Below, piece by piece: positions 15,692 to 23,095 of a DNA stretch of 64,000 nt. Origin of the DNA: Geoglobus acetivorans (GTDB taxonomy: Archaea > Halobacteriota > Archaeoglobi > Archaeoglobales > Archaeoglobaceae). The number at the start of each line of letters is the position of its first letter. The first letter of the stretch is position 1. Position numbers and translations under genes: made by a program. The notes below the pieces were generated by a model that was not told where the DNA came from, made no database searches, and saw only the letters and a program-made list of their open reading frames with translations. The DNA lies in NCBI RefSeq assembly GCF_000789255.1, contig NZ_CP009552.1:806001-870000 (forward strand). Direction: 5' to 3'.

Positions 15692-16333
15692 TTACTTCGG
15701 GTAAACAATCAGCTCAATGTTTTTGGCCAACGCGGAATTGCTGTGGTGACTCCTCTTCTGCGGGTCGTAATAGTAAAGCACAACGTAGGGATACATGCTG
15801 GCATATTTTGTTGCCTGACCGATTCCGCGATCTGCATCGGCAGAGCCCCTGATGTACTTCAGCTCAACTGCCACGGCACCTCCAACAACGATGTCCGGTT
15901 GCGTAGTTTTTCCCTTTGAGACTGCTATCGTCTGCGGTACCACCTCTATCTTCCTGCTCTCAAACTTTCCCTGCAGGAGTCCGAGAACGTACAGTTCGAG
16001 TTCGTCTTCGTTCTTTACCTTGGGCGGTGTGATTTTTCTTAAAAGCCTGACGATCTCTTTGAAGATCTTCGAGGCATCAACGTCCTGCTCCTGTTTTTTC
16101 TGCTTATTTTCAGATTTGATTTTTGTTGCCTCCCTCTTCTCGTCTCTCTGTTTGATCTCAGATTCGAGAACTTTGGCCAGCTCGGATAACTTGGTGTTTG
16201 AGACGATATTATTGATCAGCTCGTCCTTGTTCCCGGAGACCGGCAGACCGAAAATTCGTGCGATTTCCTTCAGCTGATCTTTTTTCAATTGTGATAGGAT
16301 TTCTGCTGCATTTTTGCGAGTAAGTCTGGCCAT
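15692..16333 (-). CDS. PD-(D/E)XK nuclease with N-terminal SAP-like domain
   Basis: 213 residues. N-terminus (KKDQLKEIARIFGLPVSGNKDEL, residues about 17-40) resembles a SAP/Rho-N DNA-binding helix pair. A Lys/Gln-rich linker (about 70-85) leads to a nuclease fold with the motif TQPDIVVGGAVAVELKYI (Asp, then E-x-K) and a following GIGQATKYA helix with Gln, as in restriction and Holliday-type enzymes. Probably cuts DNA in defence or element maintenance. No methyltransferase is nearby, so it is not an ordinary restriction-modification pair. Confidence 0.75.
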   Translation of the reverse strand: MARLTRKNAAEILSQLKKDQLKEIARIFGLPVSGNKDELINNIVSNTKLSELAKVLESEIKQRDEKREATKIKSENKQKKQEQDVDASKIFKEIVRLLRKITPPKVKNEDELELYVLGLLQGKFESRKIEVVPQTIAVSKGKTTQPDIVVGGAVAVELKYIRGSADADRGIGQATKYASMYPYVVLYYYDPQKRSHHSNSALAKNIELIVYPK

Positions 16334-16501
16334 TGGTCACACCTCTACATAAATATGATGTATTAACAGCCTGTGGTTAAAATCTTACTTAAAAGTTACT
16401 GATTGGTTCCAGCACGGTTAGCATACTTCTTGCCCAAATGTAAAAATCGCCAGCTCCTTCTTTGGATACCCCATGCAGTATGGGAGTGAGAGATACGTAA
16501 T

Positions 16502-16672
16502 GCTTATATAATACAGGTTATAGAGTACTAATGGGCGGTCACGCCCTGCAGTGAACACGGATGTCTCGGAGCTTTTAGCGTCGGGATGGTGGAGGGCGGC
16601 TACGCCCTCACAAAATCGCTATGTGGTAAGGTGCTTGCCGTTTTGCGGAATTAAAACGGCTAGATACCTTTG
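16502..16672 (+). ncRNA. candidate structured RNA with own TATA promoter
   Basis: A TATA-like gcttatataata (16502-16513) precedes three strong hairpins: GGGCG/CGCCC at 16533-16546, GAGGGCG/CGCCCTC at 16592-16609 with a similar four-base loop, and GCCGTTTT/AAAACGGC at 16637-16660 closed outside by AAGGT/ACCTT (16628-16632, 16666-16670). There is no sensible ORF on the plus strand. The 371-base gap 16334-16704 holds nothing else. It could be a free regulatory RNA or the remnant of a TnpB-type right end with its guide RNA scaffold. It lies directly before a HEPN-like module, so an RNA partner role is possible. Confidence 0.5.
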
Positions 16673-16716
16673 TTTCAATCAAAATGCTTAAATAGTTTAG
16701 AATCATGCATGTCTTA

Positions 16717-17160
16717 ATGAGAAAGGAAGGCATTATAAAGCTTTCAGATAGATCTATACTAAAGCTTAGCATCATGATTATAGATGCCAAAGAGGTTGGC
16801 TTCTCCCCTTTCGGTGGGGTCAATATAGCAGTAAAACCGATTGGGGGGGTTGCTCCTTTAGAAGTTCCTGAAACGGTAAAAGAACTTGTAAAAGATAAAC
16901 CATTGGCTTCACCAGAACTACCACAAGACGGTTGGGAACTCATAGATATTATAGATCATGAACCAGCCATTGATGAATATGAGGTATACACCAGTAAAGG
17001 TAAATTTAAAGTCACAGTCGAAGCTGAGCCAGTAATGGCAGCTCGTAACATAAATTATAAAAGTGGCGCAGATGAACCAATTTATTGGCTAAATTGGGTG
17101 TATAAGATATCATGGAAACCCGTAAAGGAACAGGGAGAATTAGAACCTCAGGAGAGGTGA
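16717..17160 (+). CDS. unknown protein, first gene of HEPN-like module
   Basis: 147 residues from ATG 16717; ATG 16705 is an alternative. TATA-like gcttaaatag at 16686-16695 would place transcription start near 16713-16717, favouring a leaderless start here. Predicted beta-rich (EYEVYTSKGKFKVTVEAEP) with no membrane segment. Eight bases before the next ORF. AT-rich in contrast with later element genes. No family recognised. Confidence 0.6.
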   Translation: MRKEGIIKLSDRSILKLSIMIIDAKEVGFSPFGGVNIAVKPIGGVAPLEVPETVKELVKDKPLASPELPQDGWELIDIIDHEPAIDEYEVYTSKGKFKVTVEAEPVMAARNINYKSGADEPIYWLNWVYKISWKPVKEQGELEPQER

Positions 17161-17167
17161 TGTAACT

Positions 17168-17656
17168 ATGTTTTCAAATGGATTCTATCAACCACAAACA
17201 CACGGGTCTTTTCAACGATATGATGCCACAATTTTTTCTTCTACCATGGATGTGGGGGGGAATCTGATTAATGTACCAGTATCAAGCGTACTCCAAGAGT
17301 TTCTTGGGGGCAGGGGTGTTGAAAATAGTGTAGAAGGTCCTGCAATATATGTCAAAAAATCGCCAAGAATAGACGAGCTACTAAACGAAAAGCTAATAAG
17401 CGAAGATGTTTTGATTCTAGGAGACAGTATCGCGAATTCCGTACGGGAGATTCTGCCAGAGAAGGTCGTGGAAGTTATTCTATCTGCATACAGCCCGGAT
17501 GACAGTGAAGATGACTGGATTCCGTATCTTGAAATAAAGGTTGATGTAAACACTTCTGAAGAGCTTTTAAAAATATGGGACGAACTCATTATGGAGCTCC
17601 AAGAGAGGTTCTCTCGGGAAAGTCTCGAAAAAATATTTGTGTTTCTAAAAAGGTAA
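17168..17656 (+). CDS. unknown alpha/beta protein partnered with a HEPN-like protein
   Basis: 162 residues, soluble. The C-terminal half (LILGDSIANSVREILPEKVVEVI, then IPYLEIKVDVNTSEELLKIW and a helix) suggests a small alpha/beta domain. GAGGTGA ribosome site lies upstream. The order, small partner followed within nine bases by a HEPN-like protein, resembles two-gene toxin-antitoxin arrangements, but I find no nucleotidyltransferase motif (GS-x-D) that would make it an MNT antitoxin. Function is inference only. Confidence 0.6.
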   Translation: MFSNGFYQPQTHGSFQRYDATIFSSTMDVGGNLINVPVSSVLQEFLGGRGVENSVEGPAIYVKKSPRIDELLNEKLISEDVLILGDSIANSVREILPEKVVEVILSAYSPDDSEDDWIPYLEIKVDVNTSEELLKIWDELIMELQERFSRESLEKIFVFLKR

Positions 17657-17664
17657 GCAGAAAT

Positions 17665-18171
17665 ATGACGTTCTGTCCCGAGGACTTCTACGAACTCGGA
17701 AAAAAACTCAAGAATGACAACAATTATATTCGTTTTGATGAAGCCAGAAAAAGAACAAGTGCAAGCCGCGTATACTACTCACTATACTTAAAGCTTCGTG
17801 ATGAGCTATTACGGTATTTATTAGGATCGAGCGTTTATCCACAGCTATCTGAAGTTGCAGAATCAGGATTGATGCACTCTTGTCTCCTTGAAATTCTAAA
17901 AAAAGTTGATTTACAAAGCAGTTATAAATTTGGAAGTCTACAAGAACTAAGAAAAAAATCCGATTATGAGGTTGATATTAGTGTTGGAGATAATGAAGTG
18001 GAAGACGCCATAGCAATCTATGAAGAACTATCCCGAAAAATACCAGATCTTTTAAAAAGAGTATCAAACGACGTAGATAGAAAGAATAGCAGGGTTAGAG
18101 AAGTGATACAAAGGTACTATGAAAGAAAACATAAAAGGAGGAAGAGAAAGAAAAACGGATGGTTTAACTAG
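17665..18171 (+). CDS. HEPN-like helical protein
   Basis: 168 residues from ATG 17665. All-helical pattern with SASRVYYSLYLKLRDELL and SLQELRKKSDYEVD, matching the R-x-x-YY and LR-x-x-x-DY hallmarks of HEPN-fold proteins, then a very basic tail (ERKHKRRKRKKNG). The catalytic R-x4-6-H of RNase HEPN toxins is not present, so RNase activity is uncertain; such proteins may bind RNA or partner an antitoxin. The basic tail would suit nucleic-acid binding. Third gene of a short operon. Confidence 0.65.
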   Translation: MTFCPEDFYELGKKLKNDNNYIRFDEARKRTSASRVYYSLYLKLRDELLRYLLGSSVYPQLSEVAESGLMHSCLLEILKKVDLQSSYKFGSLQELRKKSDYEVDISVGDNEVEDAIAIYEELSRKIPDLLKRVSNDVDRKNSRVREVIQRYYERKHKRRKRKKNGWFN

Positions 18172-18207
18172 TGCTCTATGACGATAACCCTTGACAAATC
18201 TTAGGCT

Positions 18208-18570
18208 TCATTTTTCATCGTAAAGAAGTTCTTCAGCCTCCCTCTCAAACTTTTCATCCTCTGAAACTCCACTTTTGTAAACTCTCTCTATTTCCTCCAG
18301 CAGTTCCAGTATGCGCTTTCCTGTTTCTGTAAGCGAATACAATGCCCGAGGTCTCCTGACATTAGGATTCGGGTCTTTAACATATTCGACCTTAACCAAT
18401 TTTAGATTTAGCAATTCGTTCAATCGCCTATTGAAATTTGATCTAACCAAACCAGATTTTTCCATGATTTCAGAATAAAAAGAGTTCTCACCTTCGGCTA
18501 TTGATTTCAAAATTCTGAGGGCATAAGTGTCAAGATAGTCAATAAGTCCTTTTTTCTCTCTTTTGGGCAT
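18208..18570 (-). CDS. winged-helix transcription regulator
   Basis: 120 residues: wHTH (YALRILKSIAEGENSFYSEI, recognition helix SGLVRSNFNRRLNEL, wing ALYSLTETGKRIL) and a C-terminal helix. Similar to archaeal ArsR/MarR-like small regulators. A TATA-like sequence on the minus strand sits about 30 bases upstream (near 18600). It converges with the HEPN operon. A broken copy of its 3' end lies at 15600-15680, evidence for duplication inside the element. Confidence 0.8.
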   Translation of the reverse strand: MPKREKKGLIDYLDTYALRILKSIAEGENSFYSEIMEKSGLVRSNFNRRLNELLNLKLVKVEYVKDPNPNVRRPRALYSLTETGKRILELLEEIERVYKSGVSEDEKFEREAEELLYDEK

Positions 18571-18631
18571 TACCCAATATTAAGAATTTTACTCTTTTTT
18601 AATATGTAGCACAAACTATTGATTTTAAGCA

Positions 18632-18712
18632 CGGTTTTTGGTGTTTAAATCCCATAATCGAAACTTTTAAGTACTACCAATTACACCAATAATTGTACTA
18701 AAACACCAGAGG
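18632..18712. promoter_or_regulatory. promoter and possible operators before the ribbon-helix-helix gene
   Basis: An inverted pair, TTGGTGTTTA near 18637 and AAAACACCA near 18697, and repeated ACCAAT/ACACCAAT units surround a TATA-like cttttaag at about 18663-18670. The arrangement suits autoregulation by the downstream RHH protein or by the divergent wHTH regulator. The pairing is by eye. Confidence 0.4.
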
Positions 18713-18722
18713 TGGTGCAAAT

Positions 18723-18920
18723 ATGGGTGCCGTAAAGGTGGAGATCCCGGACGGAATGCACAGGGAGATCAAGGAGCTGGTAAGACTGGGGAAGTACAGG
18801 AGCGTCGCCGACTTCTTCTACGTCGCCGGTCAGAAGGAGCTTGAAAGACTGAGGAACAACGGTGTGAGGTCCGTTCTCATCGACAGCGACGGTGACTGCG
18901 AGGTCGTTCAGGAGGGGTGA
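18723..18920 (+). CDS. ribbon-helix-helix (CopG/MetJ-like) regulator
   Basis: 65 residues: a short beta strand (AVKVEIPDGMHREIKELVRLG) followed by two helices (SVADFFYVAGQKELERLR), the RHH pattern that binds DNA as a dimer. GAGGTGGTG lies before the ATG. It heads a tightly packed operon of small genes to 22463 and is the likely local repressor. Confidence 0.8.
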   Translation: MGAVKVEIPDGMHREIKELVRLGKYRSVADFFYVAGQKELERLRNNGVRSVLIDSDGDCEVVQEG

Positions 18921-18926
18921 TGTGGA

Positions 18927-19487
18927 ATGAGGCGCGCTGCAAAGGTCGGGTTGGCTCTAATACTGTCTGCAATTCTTTTAACACAGCTGGCAGCCGTGCC
19001 TGGAGTAGCAGAGCATGGAAAAACCACCAAGAGGTATTTGAAACTCTTCGTCCATGAAAGCGGGAGAAATTACGCTAAGTGGTATAAGATATACATAGAG
19101 GATCGCTCCCTTTTGAGTTTCCTGCGAAGCACGAATTACGTAATCGAGCCGAAATCAACAGATCCAAAGGATTGGGTATATACTCTCAGAGAAAAAGGCC
19201 CTATTAGGATATACAAGATAAGTCGCTTTCTGGTATTCGAGACTACTGAGATAGTCTACGATGGCCCGTCATTTGACTATATTTCACCTACAGAGGTTCG
19301 CTCACGCACTATAAAGATAGATAACTTGCTGACTGTGAAAATTGAGCCGAGTTTAAGGACGTCCTGCTGGGTACTCTTGAACGGGAGGTACAAACCAGTT
19401 ACTGGCGATGCTGTTGCCGTTATAGAACATCCTGAGTACTTCAAAGTCCGCGGGAGCATATACAAGAAGACCCTCGAGGAGGGTTAG
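18927..19487 (+). CDS. secreted protein of unknown function
   Basis: 186 residues with a signal peptide (VGLALILSAILLTQLAAVPGVA) and a soluble beta-rich mature part; no second TM helix. One Cys only. Its base composition is lower in GC than the genes on both sides, suggesting later insertion into the operon. The ATG follows the RHH stop by six bases. Possibly an envelope or surface-exclusion protein, without direct evidence. Confidence 0.65.
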   Translation: MRRAAKVGLALILSAILLTQLAAVPGVAEHGKTTKRYLKLFVHESGRNYAKWYKIYIEDRSLLSFLRSTNYVIEPKSTDPKDWVYTLREKGPIRIYKISRFLVFETTEIVYDGPSFDYISPTEVRSRTIKIDNLLTVKIEPSLRTSCWVLLNGRYKPVTGDAVAVIEHPEYFKVRGSIYKKTLEEG

Positions 19488-19489
19488 AC

Positions 19490-19714
19490 ATGGAGGGTTC
19501 GATCGCCGAGAAAATAGCCGTCGAACTCGAGAAGATCTCCAAGGCCCTTGAGAACATCCCGACCCAGGGTTTCATGAGGCAGCTGCTGATCATCTACCTG
19601 AAGGAGAGGACCGGTCTTGGCAAGGGAAAGATCGAGGCCGTTCTTGACGGCATTGCCGAGTTCACGAAGGAGTTGCAGAAGGAGTTTCAGACCGGGGAGG
19701 TGCAGAATAGATGA
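19490..19714 (+). CDS. small helical protein
   Basis: 74 residues, predicted coiled-coil or helical (IAEKIAVELEKISKALENIP, LKERTGLGKGKIEAVLDGI). Two bases after the preceding stop and overlapping the next ATG by four bases. No family recognised. Confidence 0.6.
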   Translation: MEGSIAEKIAVELEKISKALENIPTQGFMRQLLIIYLKERTGLGKGKIEAVLDGIAEFTKELQKEFQTGEVQNR

Positions 19715-19896
19715 GCTCTGTCGCCATCCCGGTGTCGAGACCGCAGCCCCTGACGGGCGAGCAGTTCGAGAGGCTCGCGAGCGAGTTCATCGACTGGCTC
19801 GAGAGGATCCCTGAACCGCTGAGGTTCAGAGAGGAGCCGGAGATGGTCGCCCTGATGTACGTCGCTTACAGGTTCAGAAGGGGGGAGCTGACGTGA
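19711..19896 (+). CDS. small protein, unknown
   Basis: 61 residues, helical, with LTGEQFERLASEFIDWLERI. Overlaps both neighbours by four bases (ATGA and GTGA junctions), which supports it as a translated member of the operon. No family recognised. Confidence 0.55.
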   Translation: MSSVAIPVSRPQPLTGEQFERLASEFIDWLERIPEPLRFREEPEMVALMYVAYRFRRGELT

Positions 19897-20171
19897 TCGC
19901 CGTCCCCCTCGACGCCATGCTGAGGAAGGTCGTCCTTGACGTCTTCAGATGCAGGGGCTGCAACGGGGAGGGAAAGGTCAAGAACCCCTATTTTGAGGTC
20001 TGCATGAGGGACGGGGACTGGGAGGACTGGGACTGCGACTCCTGCTACTACCGCGACGGCTGCCGTGACGGAGAGGTCCTGACCTGCCCCGACTGCCAGG
20101 GGGAGGGCTACGAGAGGCTGGACTGGAAGGAGTTCCTCAGGAGGCTGACTGAAGATGCAGACGACGAGTGA
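19893..20171 (+). CDS. DnaJ-type zinc-finger protein
   Basis: 92 residues from a GTG overlapping the previous stop. Contains CRGCNGEGKV, CDSCYY, and CPDCQGEGYE: C-x2-C-x-G-x-G repeats as in the DnaJ cysteine-rich domain, plus extra Cys, so two zinc sites are likely. No J domain. It may act in protein folding or as a nucleic-acid-binding adaptor. Part of the small-gene operon. Confidence 0.7.
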   Translation: MIAVPLDAMLRKVVLDVFRCRGCNGEGKVKNPYFEVCMRDGDWEDWDCDSCYYRDGCRDGEVLTCPDCQGEGYERLDWKEFLRRLTEDADDE

Positions 20172-20478
20172 CTTTAAGTTCGACAGAGACAAAGTGTACC
20201 TCGTCTATTTTGAAGAGATCCTCAATGAGTACTGGGAGACTGTAGATTACTCAGAATACTGCAGAGAGGAACCGAGGTTTACGTGGGAGAGGTACTTGAA
20301 AATAGAGTGTTTTGAGAGAGAAGGGGAGGCACTGAACAGAGCTGCTGAGCTCATTCATCTCGTTGACGGCGATTACAACATACAGTTCATAGGGGTGTTT
20401 AGGGGGAACAAGATGGTCTACGGTTCTGAGTACGTCCATAGAGTTGCTAATGAGCTATATCATGAGGTGACCGCCTGA
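20155..20478 (+). CDS. unknown acidic small protein
   Basis: 107 residues, mixed alpha/beta (KVYLVYFEEILNEYWETVDY, YNIQFIGVFRGNKMVYGSEYV). Overlaps the preceding gene by 17 bases. Lower GC than its neighbours. No family recognised. Confidence 0.6.
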   Translation: MQTTSDFKFDRDKVYLVYFEEILNEYWETVDYSEYCREEPRFTWERYLKIECFEREGEALNRAAELIHLVDGDYNIQFIGVFRGNKMVYGSEYVHRVANELYHEVTA

Positions 20479-20609
20479 TGCCGCGGTGCCACAGCTTCAC
20501 CGTCTGGAGCCCGTTCAAGTGCAGGCTCAGGAGGCCGCAGAGGTGCAGGCACTTCGACGCTGCTGAGGGCGTCTGCTCCCGGCCATGGAGGAAGAGGGTG
20601 GTGGTCTGA
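20478..20609 (+). CDS. small Cys/Arg-rich protein
   Basis: 43 residues (MPRCHSFTVW...FKCRLRRPQRCRHF...CSR). Its ATG overlaps the previous stop by one base and its TGA abuts the next GTG. Four Cys and a His could form one zinc site; strongly basic. Short, so supported mainly by tight operon packing and composition. Confidence 0.45.
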   Translation: MPRCHSFTVWSPFKCRLRRPQRCRHFDAAEGVCSRPWRKRVVV

Positions 20610-20765
20610 GTGCTCGTATGTCATGCGTGCGGCAACGTCGGCTGCTTCGAGCCGATTGACTTCATCCGGTTCGCCTGCTGCACCTGCGGGAACATAGTCG
20701 AGGTTCCCGAGCCCCTCAGGGGGGATGAGCATGCTCTCGAAGGGGGTAAAGATGTTTCTCCTTAA
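20610..20765 (+). CDS. small zinc-ribbon protein
   Basis: 51 residues from a GTG directly after the previous stop: CHACGNVGCFEPIDF and then CCTCGNIVEVPEP, two C-x2-C-G knuckles as in zinc ribbons. Overlaps the next small gene by 41 bases. The well-formed ribbon makes it a likely real gene despite its size. Confidence 0.55.
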   Translation: MLVCHACGNVGCFEPIDFIRFACCTCGNIVEVPEPLRGDEHALEGGKDVSP

Positions 20766-20871
20766 TTTCGGTTTTTCCTGTCCGGAGATCGAGAAGGACA
20801 TGGTGGGCAGAATGGTCTGCCTGAGCGGGGGACTCTGTGCCCCCTGGAACTGCAGGAGGTGTGGAAGGTGA
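20725..20871 (+). CDS. small Cys-rich protein
   Basis: 48 residues (ATG 20725; ATG 20731 also possible) ending CAPWNCRRCGR after FSCPEIEK and MVCLSGGLC, six Cys. It shares bases with the genes on both sides in different frames. Real translation is uncertain. Confidence 0.4.
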   Translation: MSMLSKGVKMFLLNFGFSCPEIEKDMVGRMVCLSGGLCAPWNCRRCGR

Positions 20872-21323
20872 GGTTCCACGTGGCCATGGCCCGGGCCGGC
20901 GCGGTCGTCGGCTACCGGGAGAGTGAGATATACGTCCACGTTCCGAAGTGCAGGCTCTCGACCTTTATGGCGGTCTGCAGGGCCGTTGTGGAGGAGTTCG
21001 GTGTTTCCGAGGACGACATCACGGTCACCACTCACGATTCTCGCGACTCATGGATCAGGCTCACGGTCCCGCTCGGGGCCGGGAAGGAGGTGATGGGAGA
21101 AGAGGAGGTTAAGGCCGCCTTGCGGTTCGACGGAGTTACCGACCTCGTAGCTGAGCCCAGAGTTGTGGAATCTGGGAGCGAGAAGGGCGAACAGAGCTAC
21201 GTGAAGCTCGAGAAAGAGGGGAACAGGAAGGTCCTGGTGAAGAGGGACGGCAGCGTCTCGGAGATGAGGGACAAGCTCTCCGTAGAGAGGGAAGTGATAG
21301 GGACGCCGTGGGAGGTGGGCTGA
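20859..21323 (+). CDS. unknown protein of the small-gene operon
   Basis: 154 residues from a GTG inside the previous gene's end. N-terminal alpha/beta domain (VRFHVAMARAGAVVGYRE, FMAVCRAVVEEFGVSEDDI) and a charged C-terminal tail. GC-rich. Its stop overlaps the next ATG by one base. No family recognised. Confidence 0.6.
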   Translation: MWKVRFHVAMARAGAVVGYRESEIYVHVPKCRLSTFMAVCRAVVEEFGVSEDDITVTTHDSRDSWIRLTVPLGAGKEVMGEEEVKAALRFDGVTDLVAEPRVVESGSEKGEQSYVKLEKEGNRKVLVKRDGSVSEMRDKLSVEREVIGTPWEVG

Positions 21324-21808
21324 TGCAGGACGTTGACAGGCTGGTCGAGGAGCTGGTGCTCGCACTCCAGCCGGTGATCCTCGTCCACCCGATGCACCAC
21401 AACCAGGAGCTGCCGGAGTGGCTGGTCAGGGAGATCAGAAGACAGAGGCTCATCGAGCTGGTGAGGAGGGAGGTGCACGGTGAGACTGTGGAGGAGGTCA
21501 GCGACGCCGAGGTCGTTGCCTACCTCTACACAGCCTCCCTTGCGGCACCACTCAGGACGGAGTACGCCAGGATATACCTGCACCTCGCCAGGAGGTTGCT
21601 CGGCGACAGGGCCAGGGACATCGACGCCCCGGAGAGCCTGACCGACTACGAGCTCGGGCTGCTGAGACGGCTGAAGAGGGAGCTCTACACCGCCAGGACG
21701 AGGAAGGAGAGGGAGATGCTCGGGTTCGTCAGGGCAGACAGGCTGCTGAAGGAGAGGGGAAGCGTGTTCTGTCCGAAGATCGGGTATTACCGGGTTGTGA
21801 GGTTATAG
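21323..21808 (+). CDS. unknown helical protein
   Basis: 161 residues starting at the ATG in the TGATG junction with the previous gene. Helical, with Arg/Glu-rich segments (LVREIRRQRLIELVRREV, YELGLLRRLKRELYTARTRK). A possible DNA- or RNA-binding helper; no family recognised. Confidence 0.6.
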   Translation: MQDVDRLVEELVLALQPVILVHPMHHNQELPEWLVREIRRQRLIELVRREVHGETVEEVSDAEVVAYLYTASLAAPLRTEYARIYLHLARRLLGDRARDIDAPESLTDYELGLLRRLKRELYTARTRKEREMLGFVRADRLLKERGSVFCPKIGYYRVVRL

Positions 21809-21809
21809 G

Positions 21810-22463
21810 ATGGACACGGTTCAGTCCAAACTGAACTGGGATTTCTCAAGTCAAAAACCAAGAAAGCCCGTCCGATGCAGAGCGTGCAAGTATTCAGAGT
21901 ATGTAGGAGTGAAGCATAACCCACAATCAAGAATAATATTGCTTTCCGAATACCAGGTATTCAGATGTAAGAACCCGAGCTCTCCAAACTACAGCAGACA
22001 CGTCAGCGAAGAGGACATGTGCCAAGAAGGAGATGAGTTGGACTACATAAAATCAAAAGATGATCGCTGCCGAGTGTGTGGTAGGAAAACTCACACTCCA
22101 CCATTCTGCGGACCTTCACATTACCACATTTACCTCGAGGAGCTGAGAAGGTGTGAGAACTGCAGGTACCTTGATGGAGGTGAATGTTCGCTCGGCAATG
22201 AACCCGACGATTGCAGCGATTTCAGAGCTAAAGATCTCTGCAAATTCATTCAGCGATTTATAGATGCTCACAAACCATTATGGGACAAAGTCGTCAGGAA
22301 GGATGAACTTCGCAGGTACATGGGTCCGAAGTGGGCGAGGGTGAGGCGTGGGGCAGTGGTCAGGCTAGTAGCCGTCGTGAACGGGAGGATCGGGGTTTTC
22401 AGGTACAAGGGAGAGGTGGTCTGGTGTCCGGTGAGGTTGCTGCACAGTCTTCAGAAGCCATAA
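21810..22463 (+). CDS. multi-zinc-knuckle protein
   Basis: 217 residues with several Cys pairs: CRACKYSEYVG, a lone FRCKNPSS, DRCRVCGRKTHTPPFCG, RRCENCRYLDGGECSLG and DDCSDF, so at least three zinc sites. The C-terminus (GVFRYKGEVVWCPVRLL) is beta-like. The first two thirds are AT-rich, the last third GC-rich, as if fused from two sources. Last gene of the RHH operon; likely nucleic-acid binding. Confidence 0.65.
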   Translation: MDTVQSKLNWDFSSQKPRKPVRCRACKYSEYVGVKHNPQSRIILLSEYQVFRCKNPSSPNYSRHVSEEDMCQEGDELDYIKSKDDRCRVCGRKTHTPPFCGPSHYHIYLEELRRCENCRYLDGGECSLGNEPDDCSDFRAKDLCKFIQRFIDAHKPLWDKVVRKDELRRYMGPKWARVRRGAVVRLVAVVNGRIGVFRYKGEVVWCPVRLLHSLQKP

Positions 22464-22476
22464 ACCTCTTTTCAGG

Positions 22477-22905
22477 CTACCTATTTTTGTGAGTCCACCA
22501 TCGTCGTAGGATTAATACAAGGACAACTCCTATGGTGCCAAGTCCCACAAAATGCACGAACGATTGTAGCAAGCTTAATGCATTCAACACCCAATCATTC
22601 GAAAGTTTAAATGACTTCCCTCCAAAAAGAACCGCAAGTCCACCCATAATCCCTGCAATATAGCTAATAAAATATTGCTCCAACAAATCCTCTTTCCCAA
22701 TTTTAATGAATTCTCTTTTTGCCTCTTTGTACAATAAACCAAAAAATATTAGCACAATACCAAGCAATCCAATTAAATTTACTGTGATGCCCCAACGGAC
22801 TAATAGAAGATCATAATGGGTGATACCTAACCGGCTCATGAAGATTCCTGAGAAAAACACTATTAAAGAAAGAGCTATGGTCAAATCAGTCTTCCAACGA
22901 TCCAT
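22477..22905 (-). CDS. four-TM membrane protein
   Basis: 142 residues with four helices (LTIALSLIVFFSGIFM, GITVNLIGLLGIVLIFFGLL, FISYIAGIMGGLAVLFGG, VGLGTIGVVLVLILRRW). It lies opposite to the surrounding genes. AT-rich. No family recognised; could act in superinfection exclusion, but that is a guess. Confidence 0.65.
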   Translation of the reverse strand: MDRWKTDLTIALSLIVFFSGIFMSRLGITHYDLLLVRWGITVNLIGLLGIVLIFFGLLYKEAKREFIKIGKEDLLEQYFISYIAGIMGGLAVLFGGKSFKLSNDWVLNALSLLQSFVHFVGLGTIGVVLVLILRRWWTHKNR

Positions 22906-22980
22906 AATTTCCTTCCTCTATGTCAAATATTAATCTTGCTCCTTCACTGGAACATGTCTGTTTAAAAAACCCAGACCCTT

Positions 22981-23000
22981 CATTTCTAAGCATAGAAATG
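22981..23000. repeat. perfect 8-bp inverted repeat
   Basis: CATTTCTA-AGCA-TAGAAATG, arms of eight bases around a four-base centre, between the divergent membrane gene and the recombinase. Placed for a repressor operator or recombination-protein site. Confidence 0.5.
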
Positions 23001-23043
23001 TATGAAACCCCCAACCAGGAAACAGCAGAAAAGTCATAAGCTG

Positions 23044-23075
23044 ACACCCCCGACCTTTTCAAGCCTTATTAACCT
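23044..23075 (+). promoter_or_regulatory. shared promoter/operator motif, copy 1 (before recombinase 2)
   Basis: The string ACACCCCCGACCTTTTCAAG followed by CCTTATTAACCT. It is nearly identical, base for base, to 24184-24215. The CTTATTAA part is TATA-like and sits about 30 bases before the ATG at 23096, consistent with a leaderless start; the upstream CCCCC-ACCTTTTCAAG half could be an activator or repressor site. Confidence 0.6.
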
Positions 23076-23095
23076 ACATTTCTCAAGAGAATTGT

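Noticed and set aside
11029-23000. Two tandem integrated elements, because there are two recombinases
   Set aside because: No third copy of the att sequence or second tRNA end was found; one composite element is simpler.
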